This document shows positions 1-8,976 of a stretch of DNA of 64,000 nucleotides, one piece after another; the first letter of the stretch is position 1; the number at the start of each line of letters is the position of its first letter. Both the position numbers and the translations under genes were made by a program. The stretch spans positions 301,108 to 365,107 of the forward strand of contig NZ_CP085303.1 of the NCBI RefSeq assembly GCF_020700235.1, read 5' to 3'. The DNA is from Haladaptatus pallidirubidus. Its GTDB lineage: Archaea; Halobacteriota; Halobacteria; Halobacteriales; Haladaptataceae. The notes beneath the pieces are model-generated. The model was not told the DNA's origin. It saw nothing but the letters and a program-made list of their open reading frames with translations, and ran no database searches.

Positions 1-148
1 ACTTGTTACACACTGTCAGAATTCTATATAAGTGCCCAATCTATAATGATAATTTACTATTCATCCGGTATTGGTAATATTTGCCAGAATTAATTGTGTC
101 CTTTATAAATGAAAAGAACTATGCCCCAATATCATTATAGTGAACACG

Positions 149-1324
149 ATGAAAGCGGTCATTCTCGCTGCTGGTGAAGGATCTAGGCTCAGACCCCTCA
201 CTAATCGTCGTCCAAAACCGATGCTCCCGGTTGGAAACAAACCACTGCTTGAATCGGTTGTTGAGGCAGTTTCTGCAGCCGGTGTTACTGAAATCGTTCT
301 TGTCGTCGGCTATCAGCGAGAACGAATTCAAAGCTACTTCGGCAATGGCGACCACTGGGGCGTAGATATTACATACGCTGTTCAGGAAAAACAATTAGGG
401 ACTGGACACGCACTCTTACAGGCAGAACCGTTTATTGATTCGAATTTCATCACATTAAACGGTGATCGCTATATCGAATCACGGATCGTTGAGGATTTAA
501 TCGATAAACATCATGAAACTGAAGATTCATGTATTGCGGTGACGCGTGTTGAGACTCCGAATCGATTTGGTGTCGTCGAACTTGACGGTCAAATCGTCAC
601 TGAACTCATCGAAAAACCGAAGCCACAGACTACTTCCTCAAAGCAAATCAACGCTGGTGTGTACGCATTCACTCCAGATATATTTTCGGCTGTTCAGAAT
701 ACAGAAAATTATGGTGAGCAAGAATTAACAACAACACTCCAGACACAATCTGCGATTCGCCCACTGCGGGCAGTTCAATGTAATTGTTTCTGGGGTGATG
801 TCTCGTACCCATGGGATCTTCTCTGGCTCAATAACTATGTTTTAGATCAACAACAAGCCGTTCATGAGTCAGAGATACCTCAGTCAGTAGACATCGCATC
901 GACTGCTGTTGTCCATGACAATGTTATGATAGAGGAAGATGTAACTCTTCAACCCGGAGCGACAGTCTCTCGGGGAACATCACTCGGCGAAAACGTTTCT
1001 GTCGGTGCAAATGCCGTCATTGAGGACGCCGTGGTATTCTCAGATGCTACCATCGCCCCTGGTGCTGTTGTCCGAAGTTGTATCGTTGGGGCGAATGTCA
1101 CCATTGGCGCAAATACAACCATCGAAGGCGGTAACGCCGACATCGTACTCGATGACGAAGTTCATACAGATGTGACGTTCGGTGGTCTCATTGGCGATAA
1201 CGCCCACCTCAGAGGAAATGTTACGGTTGAACCCGGTACCATTCTTGGCGAAAACGTGACCGCAGACAGTGGTACAGTTGTCAGTGGATTAGTTGCAGAT
1301 AACACGATTATACAGCGAGGTTAA
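149..1324 (+). CDS. GlmU-like bifunctional sugar-1-phosphate nucleotidylyltransferase/acetyltransferase
   Basis: The protein has about 391 residues. The N-terminal half starts with the nucleotidyltransferase signature LAAGEGSRLRPLT, followed by KPMLPVGNKPLLE, and has LNGDRY as the metal/nucleotide site. The C-terminal third is a left-handed beta helix of hexapeptide repeats (for example ENVSVGANAVIEDAVV). This is the layout of archaeal GlmU-like enzymes, which form UDP-GlcNAc or a related NDP-sugar from the sugar-1-phosphate. A GTG start at 140 is also open; ATG 149 lies nine bases downstream and places the signature directly at the N-terminus. glmS follows after three bases, so the two probably form an operon supplying amino-sugar nucleotides for surface glycans. 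The exact sugar is inferred. Confidence 0.88.
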   Translation: MKAVILAAGEGSRLRPLTNRRPKPMLPVGNKPLLESVVEAVSAAGVTEIVLVVGYQRERIQSYFGNGDHWGVDITYAVQEKQLGTGHALLQAEPFIDSNFITLNGDRYIESRIVEDLIDKHHETEDSCIAVTRVETPNRFGVVELDGQIVTELIEKPKPQTTSSKQINAGVYAFTPDIFSAVQNTENYGEQELTTTLQTQSAIRPLRAVQCNCFWGDVSYPWDLLWLNNYVLDQQQAVHESEIPQSVDIASTAVVHDNVMIEEDVTLQPGATVSRGTSLGENVSVGANAVIEDAVVFSDATIAPGAVVRSCIVGANVTIGANTTIEGGNADIVLDDEVHTDVTFGGLIGDNAHLRGNVTVEPGTILGENVTADSGTVVSGLVADNTIIQRG

Positions 1325-1327
1325 TTC

Positions 1328-3130
1328 ATGTGTGGAATAACAGGTTATATTGGAGACAGTGATTGTTCGGCGATCGTTGCACAGAGTTTGAAGAATTTAG
1401 AGTATCGTGGCTATGACTCAGCTGGCGTTGCACTCCTCGATGATGAACTCCATATTCATAAGCAGAGTGGACAAATCGATGATCTGACGATCCCACCGAT
1501 GCCGGATGCTACTTGTGGGATTGGCCATACCCGTTGGAGTACACATGGTGCTCCAACGGACGCGAATGCTCACCCACACTCCGACTGTACTGGCCAGGTT
1601 GCAGTCGTCCATAATGGTATCATTGATAACTATGAGAGGTTTAAACGGGAACTTCGTGAGGACCACAGATTTACGAGTGAAACTGACACAGAGGTGATCG
1701 CACATCTTATTGAGGACGCTCTTGATGAGGGGTTTTCACTTCGGAACGCCGTTGAGAACGTTGTTTCGATGCTCGAAGGAAGTTTTGCAATCGCAGTTAC
1801 TGCTGTTGGCTTTGATGGCATTATTGCCGCCCGTCAGGACAGCCCACTCGTTCTTGGTCACGGTGAGAATGAAAACTTCTTGGGAAGCGACGTTACGGCA
1901 TTTGTAGAATATACTCAAACAGTCACGTTCCTTGAAGATGGTGATCTCGCACACATTACGGCAGATGATGTGAGGATTACAAATGGCGATACAGTGGTTG
2001 AACGTGATCGGCAGACCGTTGAATGGGATGCGGATGCGGCTGAAAAGGGTGGGTATGAACATTATATGCGTAAGGAAATTCACGAACAACCGCATGCAGT
2101 TCGACAGGCACTCTCTGGCCGTATCGACGAATTTGCTGGAACGGTTGACCTTGATTTATCCTTATCAGATGAATATTGCAAATCTATTGATGAGATTCAG
2201 ATAATTGCATGCGGAACGTCGTACTACGCTGGTCTGTACGCCGCTGAGCTACTAGAACAGTACGCGGATATCCGTATCTCAGTTCATATTGCAAGTGAAT
2301 ATGAGTTCCGTGCGAACCGTGACCCATGGCGAACACTCGTCATTGCAGTCACCCAGAGTGGTGAGACAGCGGATACATTACGTGCACTCCGCAAGGCGGA
2401 TGGCGCAGGTGCTCGAACGCTTGCGGTGACAAATACGGTTGGTTCAACGATGGCTCGTGAAGCCGATGATACGGTTTATATCCGATCTGGCCCAGAAATT
2501 GGTGTTGCTGCGACCAAAACATTTGCCTCACAAGTGATAACGCTTGCACTTTTGACTGTCTACCTCGGTCGACAGCGAAATGTCCTCTCTTCCAGCGAGG
2601 CCTCGACAATCCTGAATGAGGTGTCTGAGGTTCCTGGTGCCATTCAACAAGTATTGGATGCTGAATCAGTCGTCCATGAAACAGCCAAAGAGTTCGCTGA
2701 CAGCGATGCCTATTTCTTCATTGGTCGTCGCTTCGGGTATCCTGTCGCGCTTGAAGGCGCATTGAAACTAAAAGAAATCTCCTATGAGCATGCAGAAGGA
2801 TTTGCCAGTGGAGAACTCAAGCATGGACCCCTTGCACTTGTCACAGAGAACACGCCTGTCCTTGCTATCTTGACCGAGGGGACAAGCGCTGATGAAACAC
2901 TGCACAACGTGAAGGAAGTCGAATCACGTGGGGCACCTGCTATTGGTGTTTCCTCAGAAACTGATCCAAACCCAGTGTTCGATACTGTATTCGAGGTGCC
3001 AAAAGTGGGCCTGATGGAACCGGTCGTTGCGAACGTTTATCTTCAATTATTCGCTTACCACGTTGCAAGCCAAAAAGATCGGTCTATCGACAAACCTCGA
3101 AACCTTGCAAAAAGCGTCACTGTCGAATAA
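1328..3130 (+). CDS. glmS: Glutamine--fructose-6-phosphate aminotransferase (isomerizing)
   Basis: This 600-residue protein has the normal length for GlmS. It begins MCGITGYIG, so Cys2 is the N-terminal nucleophile of the class II glutaminase domain, with GHTRWSTHG and NGIIDNY as further active-site segments. Two SIS domains follow (CGTSYYAGLYAAELLE; TQSGETADTLRAL), and the C-terminus ends in the usual PRNLAKSVTVE. It converts fructose-6-phosphate and glutamine to glucosamine-6-phosphate in the cytosol. Its position three bases after the GlmU-like gene supports a joint amino-sugar nucleotide operon. No anomaly is visible. Confidence 0.96.
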   Translation: MCGITGYIGDSDCSAIVAQSLKNLEYRGYDSAGVALLDDELHIHKQSGQIDDLTIPPMPDATCGIGHTRWSTHGAPTDANAHPHSDCTGQVAVVHNGIIDNYERFKRELREDHRFTSETDTEVIAHLIEDALDEGFSLRNAVENVVSMLEGSFAIAVTAVGFDGIIAARQDSPLVLGHGENENFLGSDVTAFVEYTQTVTFLEDGDLAHITADDVRITNGDTVVERDRQTVEWDADAAEKGGYEHYMRKEIHEQPHAVRQALSGRIDEFAGTVDLDLSLSDEYCKSIDEIQIIACGTSYYAGLYAAELLEQYADIRISVHIASEYEFRANRDPWRTLVIAVTQSGETADTLRALRKADGAGARTLAVTNTVGSTMAREADDTVYIRSGPEIGVAATKTFASQVITLALLTVYLGRQRNVLSSSEASTILNEVSEVPGAIQQVLDAESVVHETAKEFADSDAYFFIGRRFGYPVALEGALKLKEISYEHAEGFASGELKHGPLALVTENTPVLAILTEGTSADETLHNVKEVESRGAPAIGVSSETDPNPVFDTVFEVPKVGLMEPVVANVYLQLFAYHVASQKDRSIDKPRNLAKSVTVE

Positions 3131-3244
3131 AAGTAGTAATATCGCTGGATTCAACTCAGGGTTAGACAATCAGGCACTCGCCTTGTACTTCTGTAGAAGT
3201 AGAAAAGGGAACGCATTTGTTAGGTGCACTCTGATAACAGAGAT

Positions 3245-3318
3245 GCCTTGGTAGCTTAGGCTGGCAGAGCAACTCCTTTGTAAGGAGTCGGTCGAGAGTT
3301 CAAATCTCTTCCAAGGCT
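3245..3318 (+). tRNA. tRNA-Thr (anticodon TGT)
   Basis: A cloverleaf can be drawn by eye. The acceptor arm GCCTTGG at 3245-3251 pairs with CCAAGGC at 3311-3317. The anticodon stem ACTCC/GGAGT encloses the seven-base loop TTTGTAA, so the anticodon is TGT. The T arm is GAGAGTTCAAATCTCTT. The discriminator base is T and no CCA is encoded, both normal for haloarchaeal tRNA-Thr. No intron is seen. It marks the boundary between the glm genes and accessory DNA. Confidence 0.95.
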
Positions 3319-3782
3319 TGCTGTACTTTTCAGGAGTTCTGAATCAATACCGAACTCTTCCAAATTAAAGAGTCATCTTCATTGGCCGGTCTGGCTGTCT
3401 AATTGATTGAAGATTTGAGTTAGGTGTCGCGATGATCTATTAATAGCGGTTTGAATAACACTTCTGAGATAGTTATGGGCGAAGTCGGACCGATGGCACG
3501 GCCTTCTCGGTTCAAGTGGAACAACCTTTCATGGTTAGGGTGATCACGCGCTTTCTCAACGAGCAGCGTGAGAACCCGCAAGTTGCTTCCATGAGTCGGT
3601 AGCTGAACATCTAATAGAGGAGTATCGCCTTATTAAGGGAGGATGTCAATCCAGGCGACCAGTTCGGTTTGTACTTGTTAGGATTAGATAGTAACTAGAA
3701 CTTTATCTGACGAGTTCCGCATTCATACTGTCGAACTGTCAGTAATCAAGCTAACTAAATAAAAATAATGAATTACGAGCCG
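3319..3782. other. Intergenic stretch with degenerate coding-like remnant
   Basis: No intact gene is visible. Around 3475-3645 on the plus strand a coding-like stretch begins at an ATG (MGEVGPMARPSRFKW) but is broken by stops, and later frames give pieces such as RFLNEQRENPQVA and ESVAEHLIEEYR. The pieces look like one decayed gene. I cannot name its family. Its place just after a tRNA makes a relic of an integrated element possible, but no integrase motif or duplicated tRNA 3' end was found. Confidence 0.3.
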
Positions 3783-5051
3783 TTAATTATTATTCGCGTT
3801 GTCTTTGGGACAGCAGACACGGAACCAGTGAATCTTCGAGCAGCCATCACCAATCGTCGCACAATACTGGTCCGTCTCCTCATCAAACTCAGCGTGGGCT
3901 GTTAATTTCTCTCCATCGAGCTTGTACTGAACCACGAATGGGAAAGCTGCGCAGATGGTAACCTGCGTTTCGTCACCCTCTACCGAGAGTCCATCCGGAT
4001 CGCCGGATTTAACGACCCATTCGCAGTCTTTGAACTTGTATTTGACGTTGATATCTGGACATTCGGGTTCCTTCCTGCACGGCGCATCATCCGCTGCCAC
4101 GAACTGATCGAACAGCAACATACCGTCGTACTCTATGATGAGACGCGCTGGATCCCGATCGCCTGGTAGTTCGATCGTTGCAACACCGTTGGCGTCGACT
4201 TCTGGTGAGTATGTCTCCTCTGAGTCGTCTGTGAAGATCACCGTCACGTCTAGCGTTTCACCTTCGTCGATATTTGCGGTCTGAATGGTGATGCATTTGC
4301 AGGTAACCTCGACGTCGATCACCGCCGGTTCGTCCTCACACGGTGGATCTGCCATTACACCCGCGTCGAACAGAATCAGATTATCCTGATACGTAACCGT
4401 AACATGGACTGGGTTGGACTCTCCGGGCAACTCAACAGTCGCCTGTCCGTTCTGAACCTCCACATCTTCGAAGGTCTCTGTCGTCATGTCCGCGAATTCT
4501 ACCGTCACGTCGAGTGTATCACCATCGGGAATGTTTGAGGTGGTAATGACGATTTCATCACAGGAAGCTTCCACATCATCGACTGATGGGGGATCCTCGT
4601 CTCCGCACGTGTAGAGAGTTGCGTTGCTGATATCCTGTGATCCTTCTGGTAGACACCACGTAACGTCACCCTCCGGATCTTCAGGAACTTCTCCCAGGAA
4701 ACAGTTTTGCCCTGCTTTGAGCGTTATGTATTCCGCGTTGTCCGGAATGTCTTCTGCTGGAAGTGTGAAACAAGTGTCTGAAAGCCCAGTAAACAAGGCA
4801 ACAGCAATCGGTTCATTTTCACACACTTCGCGTACACAATTGATACACTGTCCTGCTTGCCCGCCTGGGGGGTTCTCGGGAGGCGTACTGGCTTCATCAC
4901 AAAACGGTGCCGGGAGAGGGTCGCCATTCTGTGCGAACGATGACGTTGAAAGTCCACCGAAGCCGGCGAGTGCCGCACCGCCTACTGTGAGTCCTTTCAG
5001 ATAGTTTCTTCGCTTAATACTACTGCCGTTGCCATTATTTTCTTCCGACAT
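3783..5051 (-). CDS. Tat-exported Cys-rich tandem-repeat protein, function unknown
   Basis: The protein has 422 residues. A Tat signal (KRRNYLKGLTVGGAALAG, residues 13-30) ends near SSFAQ. A Cys-rich segment (about 51-150, with CINCVREVC) follows. Two copies of a beta-rich domain span about 158-240 and 245-327; both contain the pattern I.T.NI.(D/E)G(D/E)TLDVTV, then ELPG, then a (I/L)LFD motif. A third Cys-containing domain (330-422) ends WFRVCCPKDNANNN. The many paired cysteines in an exported haloarchaeal protein suggest disulfide-stabilised modules. I do not recognise the family; a surface or secreted structural or adhesion role is only a guess. Confidence 0.75.
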   Translation of the reverse strand: MSEENNGNGSSIKRRNYLKGLTVGGAALAGFGGLSTSSFAQNGDPLPAPFCDEASTPPENPPGGQAGQCINCVREVCENEPIAVALFTGLSDTCFTLPAEDIPDNAEYITLKAGQNCFLGEVPEDPEGDVTWCLPEGSQDISNATLYTCGDEDPPSVDDVEASCDEIVITTSNIPDGDTLDVTVEFADMTTETFEDVEVQNGQATVELPGESNPVHVTVTYQDNLILFDAGVMADPPCEDEPAVIDVEVTCKCITIQTANIDEGETLDVTVIFTDDSEETYSPEVDANGVATIELPGDRDPARLIIEYDGMLLFDQFVAADDAPCRKEPECPDINVKYKFKDCEWVVKSGDPDGLSVEGDETQVTICAAFPFVVQYKLDGEKLTAHAEFDEETDQYCATIGDGCSKIHWFRVCCPKDNANNN

Positions 5052-5392
5052 GAAATTGCTAATATAGGAGTGTATGTATTTGTTATATGGGAGCTGTAGG
5101 ATAAAAAGTAAATCTTACTGATTGGTAATGAGCGATTAAACCACTGATTTAGACGAATATCTATCCGATATTTTGAATATAGATAACAATATTCCGCATC
5201 TACTTCGCACAGGTTACTGCTATAGATCAACTAACAGAATGAGAGATTACCCAAAATAAATGAAATGAGTGCTACTTCAATGGCGGTGGCACTATCACGA
5301 GTATCTGGAGAAACATGAAATATAGGAAAGGATCACATCTGAATTCACTGTCTATCTGTTATATCCCATCAAATTAAATAGAACTATTCACA

Positions 5393-5578
5393 TTAGAGTG
5401 GTTCACGCCAATCGGTCATAAGCCAATTCCTTGCATCTGTAAACCGACCTTTGCAAAGAAGGACGATAGTTATCATCACGACAAGCACAGGGGTTAGTGT
5501 AAATGTTAGAGTCTTTAAAACGACTTTTTCTGTCGTACTATAGTAATTAATCATATTCCCTGGGTTTGTCAAACTCAC
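5393..5578 (-). CDS. Possible small single-pass membrane protein
   Basis: This 61-residue reading frame from a GTG start has one clear hydrophobic helix (TLTFTLTPVLVVMITIVLL) followed by a basic Cys-Lys-Gly-Arg segment and a Trp-containing C-terminus. Nothing overlaps it on the other strand. Length and composition fit the small membrane proteins common in haloarchaea, but I see no diagnostic motif, no clear promoter and no informative neighbour. It could be a chance frame in AT-rich DNA. Confidence 0.35.
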   Translation of the reverse strand: MSLTNPGNMINYYSTTEKVVLKTLTFTLTPVLVVMITIVLLCKGRFTDARNWLMTDWREPL

Positions 5579-5770
5579 AACTCAACAATAGGTTCCTCTA
5601 AGTAAATATTTTCTGCTTTACAGTGGGTATTATGGTATGAACTTCCTTGTACTAGGGGTATCTTGTTAGATATTCTCTCACATGACCGATTGAAGGTATA
5701 TCAGAATATATATCAGTCGTAGATAACTGCAATTGACTCCACTACTGTTTGGTCGACAGCACAATCTATG

Positions 5771-6103
5771 TCAGACCCCATCCAAGGGTAGCACCAAATC
5801 TCGGATGCGATACAAACAGATACTTGTTTTCCTCAGATATGAAAATACACTTACGTGTTGGACGGAGTTCAAACTCTGTTTTACGATACTGACATCGACA
5901 TCAGCGATAACGCCAACATTTACCGAAGCTACACCGGCAGTAACTCCAACTAGAATTGGAACACCTCGTTTAGCAACGTTATCATTGACGTCACGAAGTG
6001 CAGGAATACGTTCTACAACTGCTGAAAAGAGACGACAACACCAATAGTAGTGGAGCAATTGCCCACACAGATATCAGCACTATCCCAACTTCTCTAATTT
6101 TAA
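5771..6103 (-). pseudogene. Frameshifted small membrane-protein gene
   Basis: Two overlapping minus-strand frames read as one protein. The upstream frame gives IREVGIVLISVWAIAPLLLV and LSSLF, a membrane helix. Near 6025-6030 the sense continues one frame over as FSAVVERIPALRDVNDNVAK, then GVPILVGVTAGVASVNVGVI, a second hydrophobic segment. A GTG at 6078-6080 could start it. No family is recognised. The rest of 5052-6139 (apart from the small frame at 5393-5578) shows only AT-rich spacer. Confidence 0.35.
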
Positions 6104-6139
6104 CGCAGATGAATATACATATATATGGGCTATATTATG

Positions 6140-6709
6140 TTAATATTCTAAAAACCCAAGCTCTGTGAGTCGAGTTTTGATTTGCTCGACACCAAGTTGT
6201 GTCTCTCTTTCTGTTTTTGCACCAGTGATAACGAGCTTCCCATTATTAAAGACTAGAATCACAACTGATATTTCTCCAGGCCGATAGACAAGTCCTGGGA
6301 ATTGCTCTGGTTCGTATTCAATTTCTTCAATACCTAACCCGATGGCAAGCGCATTGAGGTCAAGCGATACCTGAAGATCAGCACTTGACACAAGATTCTG
6401 AATTGTAATCGATGGTTGCGCCGTTACTGCGATCCCAAGGTTGCGAAGACGATTGAAAAGAATACGGAACCCCGATTCAACATCCTCAATACAGTTTGCA
6501 CCAGTGCTGATGATCTTTCCCGATCGGTACAGTAACATCGTGGCCTGTGTCGTTGATGATCGAAAGATTATACCTGGAAATTGTTCGTGGTCATATATCC
6601 CTCCCTCTAGATCAGCACCTAATTGATCAATATCGAGTTCCTGATCGATCTCGGTGGAGGCAACTATATTTTCAATTGTGGTCTGTGTCGATGCAGATTG
6701 CGCCGTCAT
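6140..6709 (-). CDS. tbp: TATA-box-binding protein (TBP) paralogue
   Basis: The 189-residue protein consists of two imperfect repeats of the TBP saddle. Repeat one has IENIVASTEIDQELDIDQL, EQFPGIIFR and SGKIISTGA; repeat two has IQNLVSSADLQVSLDLNAL, EQFPGLVYR and NGKLVITGA. Length and both FPG signatures are typical of archaeal TBP, which binds TATA boxes and recruits TFB and RNA polymerase. Haloarchaea usually have several TBP genes, some on accessory replicons; the divergent wording and the accessory neighbourhood suggest a secondary paralogue, not the housekeeping copy. Its own upstream region carries a strong TATA-like box. Confidence 0.95.
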   Translation of the reverse strand: MTAQSASTQTTIENIVASTEIDQELDIDQLGADLEGGIYDHEQFPGIIFRSSTTQATMLLYRSGKIISTGANCIEDVESGFRILFNRLRNLGIAVTAQPSITIQNLVSSADLQVSLDLNALAIGLGIEEIEYEPEQFPGLVYRPGEISVVILVFNNGKLVITGAKTERETQLGVEQIKTRLTELGFLEY

Positions 6710-6754
6710 TAGATGGCAATTACAGTTCAGGGCAAAAGTTCAATCGGTATATGA

Positions 6755-6763
6755 CATTTAAAT
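6755..6763 (-). promoter_or_regulatory. TATA-like box upstream of tbp
   Basis: The palindromic ATTTAAAT lies about 50 bases before the tbp start codon in an AT-rich stretch, which would give a leader of roughly 20 bases. It is the best TATA candidate for this gene. Autoregulation by the TBP is possible but not shown. Confidence 0.4.
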
Positions 6764-6954
6764 ATTAATTATTTTTTATTGTTTTAATTATTAATATAAC
6801 CAGCAGCTCTGGTCTACTTTGATGATAAAAATTTGACTGATACAGAGTAGTTTAAATCATACCAGCTTTGAAAATGAGCATTGAATATAATTTATCGTCG
6901 GAATATGGCCAATAAAGTATAAGAGTTCCAGATGCTAGGTAATAGTAGAAACCA

Positions 6955-7710
6955 ATGGCACAGAACAAAAATCAACTTGTTGAACAGACGTTGCTTCCTA
7001 GTGCTCAGAGCCATCTCGCGGAAGAAGAATCTAGACTTCAACTCGAAATCGACGCCTTTGAGGAATTTTACAGCCGACTCGACGAAATACCAGAACAGTC
7101 ATGTCGAACTGACGGCGGAACACTAACGAAGACATTCCGAACACAAGAATCACCCACTCACTCACCACAAGAAGCAGTCAAAACCGCATATCAAGAAACG
7201 GTTTTATCTGTTAAACATTGGCAAGATGCATATAATGAGGATACTCCTCTTGAAAGTATAGAAAATGAATTTGGTCCCGACGTTGCAACCGGGCTCAATG
7301 GCGGTGCGGAAACATGGTCATCGCTACTTTGGAACCAACTTCACGCTGCAAGTGAGGAGGCCATAGAAACCCGAGAGCAGACACTCAAAGTGCTCACAGC
7401 GGAACAACAACAACTTAGTGAATTGGTATGCTCACTTGATGAAATTGGTGACGAGCTAGCTCTAATTGAACGCGGTCACTACACATTTGATGATCGAAGC
7501 AACCGCCTCCAAACAATACGGGATCAACTTGAGCAGGTAACTCGTAGTCAGCAAGCGTATTTGCGACAGCGTGAGACGATGGATGGAAAATTATTCTTAT
7601 CTATTGTATATGGGAACTTCAAAACAGATTATCCTGGTTTGTCGGCCCTCACGACAGCACGACAGGTGTTTGATCGCATTGAACTTCGTCATTGGGCAGG
7701 GATGAATTAA
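6955..7710 (+). CDS. Haloarchaeal coiled-coil protein (DUF7260-like), function unknown
   Basis: This 251-residue soluble protein is acidic and largely helical. Residues about 1-50 and 130-210 are rich in E, Q, L and R with heptad-like spacing. A central stretch ETVLSVKHWQDAYNEDTPLE then EFGPDVATGLNGG matches the pattern I remember for the haloarchaeal family often labelled DUF7260; that assignment is from memory. A conserved-looking C-terminal segment, FLSIVYGNFKTDYPGLSALT, follows. There is no signal peptide and no catalytic motif. It sits divergently from the tbp gene with about 245 bases between, and a TATA-like AAAGTATAAG lies 32-41 bases upstream. No function can be given. Confidence 0.75.
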   Translation: MAQNKNQLVEQTLLPSAQSHLAEEESRLQLEIDAFEEFYSRLDEIPEQSCRTDGGTLTKTFRTQESPTHSPQEAVKTAYQETVLSVKHWQDAYNEDTPLESIENEFGPDVATGLNGGAETWSSLLWNQLHAASEEAIETREQTLKVLTAEQQQLSELVCSLDEIGDELALIERGHYTFDDRSNRLQTIRDQLEQVTRSQQAYLRQRETMDGKLFLSIVYGNFKTDYPGLSALTTARQVFDRIELRHWAGMN

Positions 7711-7848
7711 TTTTAATTACTGGTATAAATTCTGTTTGATCATCGCGAGTATTGTCCAAGCAAAAATTGAGGATGTTATTAATGGATCATTACTGCAATT
7801 CAATCGGAGCGTAATTGTAAATCTAATTTTCAACCATCGAAAACAATA

Positions 7849-7858
7849 TATTTTAATA
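7849..7858 (+). promoter_or_regulatory. TATA-like box fixing the start of the downstream exported M14-like gene
   Basis: TATTTTAATA is centred about 24 bases before ATG 7877, the spacing expected for a leaderless haloarchaeal transcript. It favours ATG 7877 over the in-frame start at 7736, whose extra 47 residues would bury the Tat signal. Confidence 0.5.
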
Positions 7859-7876
7859 GGTGGTGCTATTTCTCCG

Positions 7877-8716
7877 ATGGCAGATAACAAAACTAAAAAT
7901 AGCAGCGAAAAAATTAAGAGTAGTTCAATAAGTTCTCGCCGGAAATTCTTATCAAAGTCGGTAGGTGCACTTACATCCTTTACAGCAGTTACTGCTAGGA
8001 TTGGAGTGGCCACTGCTGAATCACGCTGGACGTATACTATCCGTGAAGGAACAAAAGACGAAACTGAGGTGTACGTAATCAAATCAGGGAGACCAGGACC
8101 AACTGCATACGTTACCGGTGGATTCCATGGAAACGAGGTGAGCGGATATTACGCAGCGGATAATATCGCAAATTGGTCTATCGACCAAGGAAAACTCATT
8201 GTGTTGCCACGAGCAAATCCAGTAGCCATTGAGCGTAAAACATACGTAAATAACAGGGGAAATCTCAATCGACAGTTCCCACCTGACAAGCGACCAACAA
8301 CACCGCTTGCGCGCGCGATCTGGAATAGTATTGACCGCCACAATCCAGATACAGTCTTAGCGCTTCATGCGTCAAAAGGTATTTTGTGGGAAGATGAAGG
8401 GCCAAATGGTGTCGGACAGGCTATTTATCCGACCCTTTCAGAAGGCTCGAGTGAAGATGCTGCTCGCACCGCAGCTTACTTAAACACTTACCAAATACCA
8501 AACTCTCTTCCTAAATACTATGACTTTAAACGCGGAAATACTCTTGATGGTAGCCGACCGCTTCTTCTCCACAAAGTATCTGCAGATATGCGGATTCCAG
8601 GATCACTTATTGAACCCACGAAGTATGGCACAGACGTAAAACAGCGCATCAACTGGCATTTAAATGCAGTGCGGCATTTACTCCGTCGTCAGGGTATCGA
8701 TCGAACATATAGCTGA
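7877..8716 (+). CDS. Tat-exported succinylglutamate desuccinylase/aspartoacylase-like (M14-type) zinc hydrolase
   Basis: The protein has 279 residues from ATG 7877; the longer start at 7736 would precede the Tat signal (SSRRKFLSKSVGALTSFTAV) and is rejected. The mature part has the M14/AstE-like zinc site GGFHGNEVSG (His and Glu ligands), the substrate-binding segment NLNRQFPP, and a third ligand candidate in LALHASKG. Members cleave amide bonds of amino-acid or peptide substrates; the actual substrate is unknown, and export implies an extracellular one. A paralogue lies about 4.2 kb away in opposite orientation at 12878-13756, with two exported DsbA-like genes between. The catalytic residues here look intact. 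Confidence 0.8.
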   Translation: MADNKTKNSSEKIKSSSISSRRKFLSKSVGALTSFTAVTARIGVATAESRWTYTIREGTKDETEVYVIKSGRPGPTAYVTGGFHGNEVSGYYAADNIANWSIDQGKLIVLPRANPVAIERKTYVNNRGNLNRQFPPDKRPTTPLARAIWNSIDRHNPDTVLALHASKGILWEDEGPNGVGQAIYPTLSEGSSEDAARTAAYLNTYQIPNSLPKYYDFKRGNTLDGSRPLLLHKVSADMRIPGSLIEPTKYGTDVKQRINWHLNAVRHLLRRQGIDRTYS

Positions 8717-8976
8717 CCCCTAACTCAAATCGATTTTTTCACTTAAGAAGCCTTGATACGGCTATACGCACTACAATTCATATATACAGTTATAATTGGG
8801 TAACAACTGCTAATATATAATATAAAAAATATTTACAAACTGGGGGATACGTACAAACTCAATATCCTCTTTGGTAAATTTTCGCCCTATAACATGAAAA
8901 AGCTAGCAACGATATCTGACGCAGCAGATATTTATGCAGTATTTCAAATCCTAAGCGGGCAAACAGGAGAAAGTAG

